Positions 54,302-63,766 of a stretch of 64,000 nt of DNA are shown piece after piece. Source of the stretch: CBDCYS01 sp965226185 (GTDB taxonomy: Bacteria; Acidobacteriota; Terriglobia; Bryobacterales; UBA6623); contig CBDDCT010000007.1 in the NCBI GenBank assembly GCA_965226185.1, positions 1,860,001-1,924,000 of the forward strand, in the 5' to 3' direction. The notes beneath the pieces were generated by a model, which made no database searches, was not told where the DNA came from, and saw only the letters and a program-made list of their open reading frames with translations. Positions within the stretch are counted from its first letter, which is position 1; every line of letters begins with the position of its first letter. The translations under genes and the position numbers were made by a program.

Positions 54302-55300
54302 CTATTGTTCTCGTTGGACTGGAATGAAAGCGTTGTCCTGCGTTTGCGAACCGGCAATCGAGGCAATGACTTCCTGGTTGCCATCTCCCACCGTGGGCAC
54401 GCGAATCACAACCTGAACGGCTCCCGCGAAAGAGGTCAGGCCCGCGAAAAAAACCGTCGCCCGCAGCCCGCCAACTGTCACCGTCACTTCGTCGGCGAGT
54501 TCCGCGATTGCCGTAGGAATCATGCCCGAGGGGACTTTCGGATCCGTCGGTCCGAATCCTGTCCCGAAGAGCTGAATGATGTCCCCGGGTTTGGCCGGCC
54601 GAATCTCCAGTCCGTTGGGTAAGGGGGCTCCCCCGAATAAGTCGGTGGGGCCCACGAACGCGGAGCCGTCGTTCTGAACCGCCGCCAAGAATCCTCGACC
54701 TCGACCAAACCCAAAGAAGCCGGGCGCTCTCTCCAGTAGCTGAATGACGGTCTTCTGGCTCAGCCCGTCGGCATTCGAGATTTCGACCTCGATGCCGTCT
54801 CCGAGAGCATCGTCATCGGGAGAGATGAAGTTGACCTGGTCCTGGACATTGAAATCCAATCCCTTGAGAACGAACGCGATTGCGGCTTTCTTGCCGTTGA
54901 CCTTTACTTCCACCCCTCCAAGCTCAGTGGGAGCGATGCATCGGGGAACAGCCTCGGTGCAACCGTCACCTTCCCGGAAAAAGTTATCCCATCTCAACGT
55001 TTCCGGAACGGCCCCGTTGCCTGTGAACAGGGAAAGGAATGTGTCGGGAGCGAGTCCCTCTGGCCCAAAAGTGCCGTGCGTGACGGAGAGCGTCATCGTC
55101 TGGCCTTGAGGTAAACCGGTCGCGAACTTGGTCGAAAACAGCGAGGCGATCGATGTCCTGGCGCCCCCTTGCGTAGCCGCCGCGGTGGCTGCCATCACCA
55201 ACTGGGCCGTCGTGGCGTCCGACGCATAAGCGCCGGAAGCGCTGAACAGACCCATTGCAACAGCGAGGCACAGCGGAAAAGTTCGTCTCATACGGTTCAC
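54302..55300 (-). CDS. Secreted protein with TIGR03437-type C-terminal domain
   Basis: This 332-residue protein has a signal peptide ending at ASGAYA. The middle reads as beta-rich. The C-terminal 90 or so residues match the Solibacter-type domain I know as TIGR03437: GDIIQLFGTGFGPTDPKVPS, then VTVTVGGLRATVFFAGLTSF and VQVVIRVPTVGDGNQEVIAS. That domain is abundant in Solibacter/Bryobacter relatives and is an Ig-like surface module. It supports the taxonomic placement. The ligand or role is unknown. Confidence 0.8.
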   Translation of the reverse strand: MNRMRRTFPLCLAVAMGLFSASGAYASDATTAQLVMAATAAATQGGARTSIASLFSTKFATGLPQGQTMTLSVTHGTFGPEGLAPDTFLSLFTGNGAVPETLRWDNFFREGDGCTEAVPRCIAPTELGGVEVKVNGKKAAIAFVLKGLDFNVQDQVNFISPDDDALGDGIEVEISNADGLSQKTVIQLLERAPGFFGFGRGRGFLAAVQNDGSAFVGPTDLFGGAPLPNGLEIRPAKPGDIIQLFGTGFGPTDPKVPSGMIPTAIAELADEVTVTVGGLRATVFFAGLTSFAGAVQVVIRVPTVGDGNQEVIASIAGSQTQDNAFIPVQREQ

Positions 55301-55654
55301 TTAGTCTGAATGATATCCGAAAACGGTGGCGGAAGGGAAGGTATTCTCTTGTAACTTTGTGTGGTTGCCGACCAGTGTCAAAGCGCAGTTCAGCGCTTCG
55401 CAGACCTAGTTGCTCGGGTGGACTGAGGTTCTCTCTCTGGCCGAAGACCAGGCCGAAGACCCGCTCCCTCGCGTGCCAGAAAAACAATCCTACCGAGCCG
55501 CGGCGGCGCTGGCCGCGCTGGCCGCTATGGCCGGCACAAGCTATTGTGAAGTAGTTCTCTCCTTCGGGCGGGTTCCGGACGTCCCGCGCGGTAGTGCTTC
55601 GCGGTGTCGCTCGCGGGTGTATCATACGGCTATCAAGAATCAAAGGCGGGGCCC

Positions 55655-56857
55655 ATGACAACCACAAAACGACGAGACTTTCTTGCCACGGCCACGGCCG
55701 CCGCCGGTTACACCGCGACGGCCTTCGGCTACCCGGCCAACGAAACCATCAACATCGGCTGCATCGGCACTGGCGGACGTGCTCGCAGGCTGATGAAAAC
55801 GATGGAGACAGTCCCCGGCACACGCTTGGGGGCTGTTTGCGACATCTGGGAGGAGCACCTGAAACTCGCCCAAGAAATCGCCGACCCCAAAGCATTCGCC
55901 ACCAAGAACTACCACGAGGTTCTCGAACGCAGCGACATCGACGCCGTGCTCATCGGAGCGCCCGATCACTGGCATGTCCCGATGACGATCGACGCCTGCC
56001 AAGCCGGCAAGGACGTCTATGTCGAGAAACCTCTCACGCACGAAATATCCGAGGGAGCAGCCGTCATCCGCGCTCAAAACGAAAGCAAGCGGATCGTTCA
56101 GGTCGGCATGCAACAACGCAGCATGCCGCAGTTCCTCGAGGGGCTCGAGATTATCAAGTCCGGCGTGCTCGGCAAGATTCACAAAGTGCACTTGACATGG
56201 AACCGCAACGCGATCCTTCGGCAGCGGCCCACCCCGGAAATCGATCCCAATACGGTCGGCTGGAAGCAGTTTCTGGGCAACGCCAAAGAGCAACCGTTCG
56301 ATCCGCTGCGATTCAGAAACTGGCGCTGGTTTTGGGACTTCGGAGGAGGCATCCTGACGGACTTGATGGTCCACTACATAGACGTTGCCAACTGGTATCT
56401 CGGCCTCGATCACCCCGAGACGGCCAGCACGATTGGCGACACTTTCCTGTACCCCCAGTGGGAAACTCCCGATACTATCCAGACGTTGCTGCGCTACCCG
56501 GACCAGCAGGTCCAGATCTATTTCGAGGGAACCTTCATCAACGCCCGTAACGCCGCCATGCTCGAGTTCATGGGAAGCGAAGCGACGCTTTACCTCGATC
56601 GCGGGCGCTACGAGATCCACCCCGAGCGGGGCCGCACGATCGATTACAAGGAGGGCATCCTCGGGTCGAATCCGCGTGGCGCCGATTTCGATGTCGATGG
56701 CGGTCTGGCCCATCTTCAAAACTGGGTGGATTGCATGCGAACCCGCAAGACCCCCAACGCGCCCGCCGAGGCCGGAGTCGCCGCCGCCAGCGGGGCGCAC
56801 CTGGGCAACCTCGCCTTCCGTACCGGCCGCGTAGCATCGTGGGACGCCGCTGCCTGA
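55655..56857 (+). CDS. Gfo/Idh/MocA-family oxidoreductase, Tat-exported
   Basis: The start MTTTKRRDFLATATAAAGYT at 55655 carries a Tat signal, giving 400 residues. The nucleotide site is INIGCIGTGGRARRLMKTME, and KDVYVEKPLTHEISEGAAVI holds the family EKP motif with the catalytic Lys. IKSGVLGKIHKVHLTWNRN and WRWFWDFGGGILTDLMVHYI follow. Secreted members oxidise or reduce sugars or polyols with a bound NAD(P), often in glycan-use loci of this phylum. A longer reading upstream (to 55604) lacks a matching signal. Confidence 0.88.
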   Translation: MTTTKRRDFLATATAAAGYTATAFGYPANETINIGCIGTGGRARRLMKTMETVPGTRLGAVCDIWEEHLKLAQEIADPKAFATKNYHEVLERSDIDAVLIGAPDHWHVPMTIDACQAGKDVYVEKPLTHEISEGAAVIRAQNESKRIVQVGMQQRSMPQFLEGLEIIKSGVLGKIHKVHLTWNRNAILRQRPTPEIDPNTVGWKQFLGNAKEQPFDPLRFRNWRWFWDFGGGILTDLMVHYIDVANWYLGLDHPETASTIGDTFLYPQWETPDTIQTLLRYPDQQVQIYFEGTFINARNAAMLEFMGSEATLYLDRGRYEIHPERGRTIDYKEGILGSNPRGADFDVDGGLAHLQNWVDCMRTRKTPNAPAEAGVAAASGAHLGNLAFRTGRVASWDAAA

Positions 56858-56972
56858 GCGCCCGGAACTGGGCCGCGCGCGTCAGCAAGCGGTCCAGCGA
56901 TGAGCTTTCAGCAGCAAGAGGAGGCCGGCGCGCGCAAAGCGTTCCCGTCGTCCACCGGCGCCAAGTTTCAGG

Positions 56973-58064
56973 TCAACTCGGGTTTTCCAGATCCCGGAAA
57001 CGGAAGCGCTTTTCTGTCGGTTCCACTGGCTCGCCGTCGAGTTCCGCGTAGGGATAGATGAAGTAGTTGAGCGGTTCGCCGGCTTGGCTGGGGTCCAGCC
57101 GTATGTCACGCCCCGTGGTAAATTGCACGCGGTGTTCGTCAAGAGCCCCGAAGAAATAATCTTTGCGCGCCGGATCTTTCCATGCATCGGAGGCGTCGAC
57201 CGGAATCCAGCCGATGCCGTCAACATGGAACGCCGCCCAGCAATGGTAGCCGGGGATGCTGCCCCGCTTCTCGTTCCGCGGCAAGGGGAAGCCGATTTCG
57301 AAACGAGCCGGGATGCCCGCCGCGCGCATCATGCCGATAAACAAGGCATGAAAATCGGTGCAGTTGCCTTTCTTGGCGTCGCAAGCATAGATAGCGTCGC
57401 CTCGCCCCCAGCCTTCGCCGCTTTTGTCATAGGCCATCGTGGAGACGACGTAGTCGTAAACCTTGCGCGCCTTGGCGAGCGGGCTCTTGACGCCGGCCGT
57501 GTGTTGCTTCGATAGATCGCCGATGATGCCGTCCAGGGGAACTAGACGGTTCGGCTGAAGGAATTTCTCGTACTTGTCAGCAGCGTAAACTGCCCCCGCC
57601 GAGGCCGATGAACCGCGATCGAAGTCAACTTCGTGCTCCTTCCGCGTAATCTGAAACTCGACTGTCACTGACAGCGGCCAGGGGTAACCGCGGCGGTCAA
57701 ATTCGATGTAGGCGTAGCGGTTTCCGAAGACACTCTCTTCGCGCTGCTCGTAACCAACTGGGCTGACGACCTTCAGATCATGGATCTCTTGGGCGGGTCC
57801 TTCCTTGGGTAAGGGAACCCAGATCCGGTACTGCTCGCCGCCTTTCGGGATGGAGGGAAACAACACTTGATAGTGAAACTCGAAAGTGCGAGACTTGGCC
57901 GCGGGAGCATCCGAAGAGCACGCAAGCGTCAAAACGACAGCAACAAGTAGTGCGAGCAACGAGACGCCACGGCGCGGAGGAACGCCCGTTTTCGAGAAGA
58001 ATGTGAGCATCATTGGATCGGCGGACACCGTGCGCCTGTTGATCCTGCTGGCCAGCGCTTTCAT
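56973..58064 (-). CDS. Transglutaminase-like lipoprotein
   Basis: This protein is up to 363 residues. A lipobox (LLALLVAVVLTLACSS, Cys near residue 49 of the long reading) suggests membrane anchoring. The catalytic triad is clear: CDAKKGNCTDFHALFIGMMR (Cys), GYHCWAAFHVDGIGW (His) and IPVDASDAW (Asp). Such periplasmic transglutaminase-fold proteins act as Cys proteases or acyl transferases. Starts at 58064 or 58013 (MMLTFF) are both possible. Confidence 0.82.
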   Translation of the reverse strand: MKALASRINRRTVSADPMMLTFFSKTGVPPRRGVSLLALLVAVVLTLACSSDAPAAKSRTFEFHYQVLFPSIPKGGEQYRIWVPLPKEGPAQEIHDLKVVSPVGYEQREESVFGNRYAYIEFDRRGYPWPLSVTVEFQITRKEHEVDFDRGSSASAGAVYAADKYEKFLQPNRLVPLDGIIGDLSKQHTAGVKSPLAKARKVYDYVVSTMAYDKSGEGWGRGDAIYACDAKKGNCTDFHALFIGMMRAAGIPARFEIGFPLPRNEKRGSIPGYHCWAAFHVDGIGWIPVDASDAWKDPARKDYFFGALDEHRVQFTTGRDIRLDPSQAGEPLNYFIYPYAELDGEPVEPTEKRFRFRDLENPS

Positions 58065-58091
58065 TGCGGTGCGAGGAGACCGGATCTCAAG

Positions 58092-58337
58092 GTGACGCGC
58101 TGGGTACGAGCTATCATAACAGTAGTGGCTTCGGATCGCGAAATCGTTCTCAAAACCCGCGTCTTGAGGGGCGGGCAGACTCCATTCGAAGACGCCGATT
58201 GGAGCAGCTATACGATGGAGGAGCGGATCAATGCTGTCTGGGAGCTGACCCGCGCCTGCCTCGCCTGGCAGGTGGAAGACCCGAGTGCTCTCCGACTTGA
58301 TAAGTCCGTGACCCGCGTCATTCGTGCGCGACGTTGA
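58092..58337 (+). CDS. Small protein beside a nucleotidyltransferase remnant
   Basis: The 81-residue product reads MTRWVRAIITVVASDREIVL, then YTMEERINAVWELTRACLAW. The 'eeRi.avweLT' part resembles short proteins often found before nucleotidyltransferase genes. The following frame overlaps its end by 14 bases. It may be the first gene of a small nucleotidyltransferase pair. The function is unknown. Confidence 0.5.
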   Translation: MTRWVRAIITVVASDREIVLKTRVLRGGQTPFEDADWSSYTMEERINAVWELTRACLAWQVEDPSALRLDKSVTRVIRARR

Positions 58338-58491
58338 ATTTCTGGTCGTCGGCGCTCATGCCCTTGCGGCGCATGGTCAGTTGTGCGCGACGAAGGACTT
58401 GGACGTCTGGGGCCGTCCAGACGCGGAGAATGCCGGCCGGGTCATCCGGGTGCGAAATGGGCGCCGGGCGTCACGGCCTCCGATGGGTTAG
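58324..58491 (+). pseudogene. Nucleotidyltransferase-fold fragment
   Basis: From a GTG at 58324 the frame reads RDVEFLVVGAHALAAHGQLC, then ATKDLDVWGRPDAENAGRV. This is the start of a nucleotidyltransferase fold (G-A plus DLD acidic pair), as in AbiEii/MNT-like toxins. The frame ends after 55 residues in unrelated VRNGRRASRPPMG; normal members have 130 or more. It is truncated where the convergent cytochrome gene ends. Confidence 0.6.
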
Positions 58492-60779
58492 CGGCGGCTG
58501 AGCTTTTGAGGTTCCACGGTCAAGGCCAGCGCCATCGAGGCCCAGCTTGTTCCCGCGGCTGAAATCCATTGATCCTGGCCATAGGGGAAACCGCTTTCAA
58601 AGTAGGGTTGCAGCGGCAGGGCTCGCGTCTTTACATGCCAGGAGCCATCGGTCGCTTGTGTCCGCAGCAGATAGCGAACTCCTTTTTGATAGACCGCATC
58701 GCCGGTGTCCATGCCGCCCGCCACATGGAGTGCATAAAGCGCCTCGCCGGTAGCGTAGGCGTCGCTGCCCATCGTCGGGAGTTGCGAGAAACCTCCATCG
58801 GCGCGTTGCGTCGCCGCCAGCCATTTCACAGCCTTTTCGATGACGCTGCCATCGCCACCCGCCCATTTCAGTCCGAGCAGTTGGAAGGCGCGCTGCTGCG
58901 TATTGAGCGGTTTCGCGGCCTCGAGCCATCTTGCGGCCAGCGCCAGCCGTTTTCGCGTGCCGGCCTGTTCTACTTCGGGCGAGTAAACCTTCAGGGCTTT
59001 GACGGTCAAGGCGGTTGTAATGAAATCGTCGGCGGTGAGCGGGGGCCGGTTGCCGCGGCCGCTGGCCCAGTAGCCTTCTTTCTCCTGAATCCTCTTGAGG
59101 TAGTGAACGAGCGAGTCGGTGTATTCATCGGGCGGGCGGCGCGTGGCCGCATACCCGAAGAGTTCGTACAGGACGCCGCTGCCAATGACCGCATGGTTCA
59201 TGGCCCGCTCGGGGCTGCGTTCCAGCGCTTCCAGCGGGATCTGTGCAATCGTTTTCGGAGCCTTGATTCCCCGTTCGCGCGCCAGCGCGGCGGCCGCCGC
59301 GGGCAGATTCTGGTTATGGCAGGAATTGCAGCCGCCCCGCTTGATGAAGTTGGGGCTCTGCATTTCGAGCAACGCGATAGCGGCTTCCACCGCTTCCGCC
59401 GGAGAACGATCGCTGGCAAGCTCGGGAACGGCGACGACGCCGCCGCTGTTGCGTTTTTCTTCCGAGACGCCGAGCAGGCGGGCGACCTCGCTGTCGCCGC
59501 GTTTTCCCGCCAGGCTGCGCGGCGTCTCTTCCGGACCGGAGACACCATGACCGGAGACGTCCGTCTTGGCGCCCTTCTCCAGCAGCATCCGAACCGTTGG
59601 AGCGGACATCGACTCCGACATCGCGGCAAACAGCAGCGGCGAGTGGCCTTGATAGTCCTGGATGTTCACTTCGGCGCCTTCTTCGAGCAGAAGCTTGACA
59701 ACGTCCTCGGCTCCTCTCGACGCGGCTCCGAAAAGCGCTGTCTGGTTGCGCTTCGTCTTGGCGTTCACGTCGGCGCCGTGCTTCAGCAGCAACTTGACGG
59801 CTTCGGGGTTGCGGCTGGCGGCGGCAGCCATCAGCGCTACGGCTCCACTACCGGCGACGGCCAGCGGATCGGCTTTCTTCGCCAGTAACAATTCCATTGC
59901 TTCCACGTTGCCAGCGCCGGCGGCGGACATCAACGGTGTCTGCCCGTTGATGCTGGCAATGTTGGGATTGGCGCCTTTCTCCAGCAGCAGCTTTAGCGGA
60001 GCGATGTCGAAACGCTGCATCGCCGCCAGGCTCAGGGGCGTACGCTCCCTCTCGGTTTTGGCGTTGATGTCCGCACCGCGGGTGAGAAGAAGGCGAATTC
60101 TTTCGATGTCGCTCACGGCCCAGTGCAGGGGCGTGGAGTTCCGATCGTTGCGCGCATCGACTTCCGCGCCCGCCTCGATCAGCCGTTTCATCGTTTCCAG
60201 CGTGCCGAAGCCCGCGGCATGGTGAAGAGGCGTGGAACCGCCGCTGTCCCGACCGTTGACGTGTTCCGGCGCGGATTTCACGATTCCCTTCACGGACGCG
60301 ATCTCGTGCTTCCGTACCGCATCGATCAATTCGCGGACTTTGGGATCGACTGGCTTGCGGGGCTTGGCGACCTCGAAATCCACGTCGCCGAACTCGGCGC
60401 CCTGATCGATCCACGCGCGCAGGATGCCGATCTGCTCCGCTTCCAGAGGTCCGGTCGGCGGCATCTGCATTCCTCCATCACCGCTTACCAGTCTCTTGAT
60501 CAACTTACTTTCGGCGCCATTGCCCCGGACGATGACGGGGCCGTAGTCACCGCCCCGCAAGGCGTTTTGACGCTTGTCGAGGCGTAATCCGGCTTGTTGT
60601 TGTTTTTCTCCGTGACAGGAGTGGCACTTCGCGGCCAGGAGAGGACGCACGTGCTGGTCGAAGTCCACCGTGATGTCCGCGGCAGGCGGCAACTCTCCCG
60701 CGGCTGTGAGCCCGATCGGTAGCACGAGCAGCAAAGCAGCGATTGCAAAGTTAGCAATTCCAGGGCTGCTGATCTTCAT
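58488..60779 (-). CDS. Cytochrome c/ankyrin/cyclase-like multidomain protein
   Basis: The start MKISSPGIANFAIAALLLVL at 60779 follows GGAGGAAAC, giving 763 residues. After a signal peptide there is a planctomycete-type cytochrome domain (HVRPLLAAKCHSCHGEKQQQ, then MQMPPTGPLEAEQIGILRAW). Eight or so ankyrin repeats follow (DSGGSTPLHHAAGFGTLETM, then RNSTPLHWAV and others). A second heme site GGCNSCHNQNLPAAAA precedes a terpene-cyclase-like alpha-barrel tail (QRADGGFSQLPTMGSDAYAT). It is secreted and likely binds two hemes. Its partners and role are not known. Confidence 0.8.
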   Translation of the reverse strand: MKISSPGIANFAIAALLLVLPIGLTAAGELPPAADITVDFDQHVRPLLAAKCHSCHGEKQQQAGLRLDKRQNALRGGDYGPVIVRGNGAESKLIKRLVSGDGGMQMPPTGPLEAEQIGILRAWIDQGAEFGDVDFEVAKPRKPVDPKVRELIDAVRKHEIASVKGIVKSAPEHVNGRDSGGSTPLHHAAGFGTLETMKRLIEAGAEVDARNDRNSTPLHWAVSDIERIRLLLTRGADINAKTERERTPLSLAAMQRFDIAPLKLLLEKGANPNIASINGQTPLMSAAGAGNVEAMELLLAKKADPLAVAGSGAVALMAAAASRNPEAVKLLLKHGADVNAKTKRNQTALFGAASRGAEDVVKLLLEEGAEVNIQDYQGHSPLLFAAMSESMSAPTVRMLLEKGAKTDVSGHGVSGPEETPRSLAGKRGDSEVARLLGVSEEKRNSGGVVAVPELASDRSPAEAVEAAIALLEMQSPNFIKRGGCNSCHNQNLPAAAAALARERGIKAPKTIAQIPLEALERSPERAMNHAVIGSGVLYELFGYAATRRPPDEYTDSLVHYLKRIQEKEGYWASGRGNRPPLTADDFITTALTVKALKVYSPEVEQAGTRKRLALAARWLEAAKPLNTQQRAFQLLGLKWAGGDGSVIEKAVKWLAATQRADGGFSQLPTMGSDAYATGEALYALHVAGGMDTGDAVYQKGVRYLLRTQATDGSWHVKTRALPLQPYFESGFPYGQDQWISAAGTSWASMALALTVEPQKLSRR

Positions 60780-60900
60780 CTCGATGTTTCCTCCAGAGGC
60801 CGGGATTCTGATGTTCGACCACCCAAGTATACATTCGCCCGCTCGTTGAGACAAGGACTTTTTAGCGCAGGCGCAGGCCGATATCGGACATTTTCTAGCG

Positions 60901-61014
60901 TTCATTTATAATGGCAAGCGCCTGCACTCGGCGCTGGGTTATCGCCTGCCCGAGGAGTTTGAGGCGGCCTTCGCAGCCGAGCAGGCGGCAGCGGCGAGCT
61001 TAACAACAAGATGA
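60901..61014 (+). mobile_element. IS3-family OrfB C-terminal remnant
   Basis: The frame FIYNGKRLHSALGYRLPEEF, then EAAFAAEQAAAASLTTR and stop, is the end of an IS3-type OrfB ('YN..RLHSALGY.sPeeFE'). Nothing of the rest of the element is seen upstream, where the cytochrome gene starts on the other strand. Confidence 0.8.
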
Positions 61015-61152
61015 GCAAGACCCGCAGCAATGCGGAGTTCCTTGCTTCGATGACGGCTTGAGGAAGACAGCCGGACCCTGGTACTTTCGCAACCGCAACG
61101 CGGACGCAACACAGCGGGGCCGGTTTCCTATAGAATGGCTTCTGGCCGTGCG

Positions 61153-62526
61153 ATGAAGAAGCTGAGTCTGGCTAATGTGATTCCGAGTTTGCTGCTTCTG
61201 TCCGTCAGTCTTTTTGCCCAACGCTCGCCAGCCTCTCAAAACCCCAATCTCCTCATCTTAATGGCCGATGATTTGGGCTGGAACGATGTCGGCTATCACG
61301 GCAGCGAAATTAACACGCCCAACATCGACCGTCTCGTCAGGGAAGGTGTCGAACTCGACCGCTTCTATGCCTACACCGTTTGCAGCCCGACCCGCACGGC
61401 ATTGATGACGGGCCGCTCCCCGGTCTCCATCGGCATAGTCAACGCGGTGCGCGGCTTCGGCGACGGGCTTCCGGCAGACGAACACTTAATGCCGGAGTCT
61501 TTCAAGGCTGCGGGGTACCAAACTTTTATCGCCGGCAAATGGCACCTCGGCTCGGACCACGTAAAGTATTTCCCTCAAAACCGGGGCTTCGATTATTTCT
61601 ATGGCCATCTTGGGGGGAACCTGGATTATTACACTCATGTTTATGGCGGCCGTCTAGACTGGCAGAGAAACGGTCTGACTGTACGCGAGCCCGGTTACAC
61701 CACCGATCTGATCGTGCGTGAAACGGTTCAATGGCTGGAAGGACGTGACAAGGAGAAACCAGTCTTTCTGTTTCTCTCTTTCAATGCTCCGCACTTCCCC
61801 CTGGCGGCGCCGCCTGAGTCCATTGCTAAATACGAGCACCTCCCAGATCAGAACAGGCGCACATTCGCCGCCGCGGTAGATGCGATGGATCTGGCAATCG
61901 GAAAAGTTCTCGCCACGTTGGACGGCCAAGGCATGAGCGATAATACCCTCGTTCTCTGGCTTAGCGACAACGGGGCCGTCCCTCGGTTCGGCGGCAGCAA
62001 TGTTCCGCTGCGGGGCATTAAGAAAGACGTATTCGAGGGGGGAATCCGGGTCCCCGCGGCGATGAAGTGGCCGGGGATGATCGAGGCCGGGACCAAGTCG
62101 CGCTTGATGATTACGGCCCATGACCTGTTCCCTACTTTGGCGGCAGCGTGCGGAGTTAAGCCCAAGAACACGAAGCCGTTTTACGGAGAAAATCTCTGGC
62201 CCGCCATCAGGGAGGGGAGAGTCGAACCTCGTGGTGACGTTCTGATCGGCGATGAGGATTCGTGGGCCGTTTTTCACGGGGAATGGAAGTACGTGAGCTT
62301 GATTGAACCGAAAACCGGGAAGACGGAAGGAGCACTGTTTCGGATTCTGGAAGACCCTTACGAGAAGAACGATGTCTCGACGGAGCATCCTGAACTCGCC
62401 CAGCGCCTGCAATCCCTAGTCGATACATTTCCGAAGAAGAACCTCATCGAGGGTGTGCCACGGCCTCCCAATTCTTACACGGAGAACCCCCAGCTACAGC
62501 CAGCGGCAGAGGCGGCGGCGCGGTAA
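61153..62526 (+). CDS. Sulfatase (arylsulfatase/glycosidic type), secreted
   Basis: The start MKKLSLANVIPSLLLLSVSL at 61153 gives a signal peptide and 457 residues (an upstream ATG at 61135 is possible). Sulfatase motifs are PNLLILMADDLGWNDVGYHG, YTVCSPTRTALMTGRSPVSI (CxPxR with the formylglycine Cys), FIAGKWHLGSDHVK and LWLSDNGAVPRFGGSN. It would cleave sulfate esters, probably in glycans. The cupin gene follows 69 bases later and may be co-transcribed. Confidence 0.9.
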   Translation: MKKLSLANVIPSLLLLSVSLFAQRSPASQNPNLLILMADDLGWNDVGYHGSEINTPNIDRLVREGVELDRFYAYTVCSPTRTALMTGRSPVSIGIVNAVRGFGDGLPADEHLMPESFKAAGYQTFIAGKWHLGSDHVKYFPQNRGFDYFYGHLGGNLDYYTHVYGGRLDWQRNGLTVREPGYTTDLIVRETVQWLEGRDKEKPVFLFLSFNAPHFPLAAPPESIAKYEHLPDQNRRTFAAAVDAMDLAIGKVLATLDGQGMSDNTLVLWLSDNGAVPRFGGSNVPLRGIKKDVFEGGIRVPAAMKWPGMIEAGTKSRLMITAHDLFPTLAAACGVKPKNTKPFYGENLWPAIREGRVEPRGDVLIGDEDSWAVFHGEWKYVSLIEPKTGKTEGALFRILEDPYEKNDVSTEHPELAQRLQSLVDTFPKKNLIEGVPRPPNSYTENPQLQPAAEAAAR

Positions 62527-62595
62527 AAACCGGTGTCCGCCACAACTGCCCGCTCAGACAGTCCTTCGTTGATTCAGAATAAGGAGGGGCGGCAC

Positions 62596-63732
62596 ATGAG
62601 CAACCTGGTGGAGACGATCGACGAGATCGTTGGCGAAACGGCCGGCATCCTCAAACTCAAACCCAACTACGTCAGCCGCTACTACATGGACCACGCCCGC
62701 CTGGGGCTGAACGAAGAACCCGGAGGCACCTTCGAAGCCGGGGTCAACCGCTGGATTCCCGAGCGCTGGATCGCCTCCACCGCCCTAGCCGCCCATCCCA
62801 ACCCGGCGCCCGGCGAAGGTTTGAGCTTTCTCGACGTCCCTGGAGATCCCATCACCTTGAAGGACGCCATCACCGCGCGACCCGAAGCGATCCTGGGCCC
62901 CGCGCTGGCCGAACGCTACGCCCCCATGTTCCCGGTGCTCAACAAGATTCTCGACCCGCACCATCCCATCGTTTTTCATTTCCACGCCCGCGACGAGGAC
63001 GTGCAAAACTTCCCCCAATACTTCGGCCGCCACAAACTGGGCAAAGAGGAAGCCTACTACTTCCTGCCCCGCCCGAAGGGTCCCGTACCCTACACGCACC
63101 TCGGTCTCCACCCCGGCGTCACGCGCGATGACCTGAGCCGCGCCGTGGAGAGGGGCGGCGACCACGCTCTGGAGCTTTCACCGGTCGCCCCGCAGAAGTT
63201 CGAGGAAGGAATGTATGTGCCATCCGGCGTGCCGCACCGCCCCGGGACGGCCCTGACACTTGAAATCCAGCAGCCCTCCGACATTTCGCTTCATCTGGAC
63301 TGGTACTTCATGGGTAAAAGGAAAACCCCCGAGCAGACTCACCCAGGTTTCGAGAGCATCGAGGAATCCCTGCAATTCGTCGACTTCGAGCGGGCCGCGG
63401 CCCCAGGTGTCATGGAGAAGAACTACCTGATCCCCGAGCTGATCGAGGAAACCCGTCAGCCCGGCCAGGGAGAAGAACACTGGATCTTCCCGCCGCGAAT
63501 GACCCCGAAGTTCAGCGGCAAACGCGTACGCGTCACCGGGACATTCGAGATGACTGAGCAATCCCCCTACGCCCTGCTGGTCTGGAGCGGTCAAGGCCAA
63601 CTCAATGGGATCCCGATCGCGGCAGGCGACGAATTCCTGGTGACCCACCCGGCAGCCGTCATGCCCCAGCACTTGAAGAGTGAAGGCGGCGAAACGCTCG
63701 AGGTCTTCAAGCTGTTCCCACCTGGCAAGTAG
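62596..63732 (+). CDS. Mannose-6-phosphate isomerase-like cupin protein
   Basis: The start MSNLVETIDEIVGETAGILK at 62596 follows AAGGAGGGG, giving 378 residues. Metal-site features of the class I phosphomannose isomerase fold are visible: HPIVFHFHARDEDVQNFPQY (His pair and Glu) and MYVPSGVPHRPGTALTLEIQ with the cupin His. The end (GQGQLNGIPIAAGDEFLVTH) is the second cupin half. It may isomerise a sugar or sugar phosphate, fitting its place after a sulfatase gene. The exact substrate is not known. Confidence 0.65.
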   Translation: MSNLVETIDEIVGETAGILKLKPNYVSRYYMDHARLGLNEEPGGTFEAGVNRWIPERWIASTALAAHPNPAPGEGLSFLDVPGDPITLKDAITARPEAILGPALAERYAPMFPVLNKILDPHHPIVFHFHARDEDVQNFPQYFGRHKLGKEEAYYFLPRPKGPVPYTHLGLHPGVTRDDLSRAVERGGDHALELSPVAPQKFEEGMYVPSGVPHRPGTALTLEIQQPSDISLHLDWYFMGKRKTPEQTHPGFESIEESLQFVDFERAAAPGVMEKNYLIPELIEETRQPGQGEEHWIFPPRMTPKFSGKRVRVTGTFEMTEQSPYALLVWSGQGQLNGIPIAAGDEFLVTHPAAVMPQHLKSEGGETLEVFKLFPPGK

Positions 63733-63766
63733 CTTACCGTCTTCGCCAGCCGTTCGGCTGGATTAA

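Noticed and set aside
53057..54416. A 485-codon plus-strand frame (52959-54416) over the Ser/Thr kinase.
   Set aside because: The minus strand has a complete Hanks kinase with all motifs. The plus frame is low-complexity antisense.
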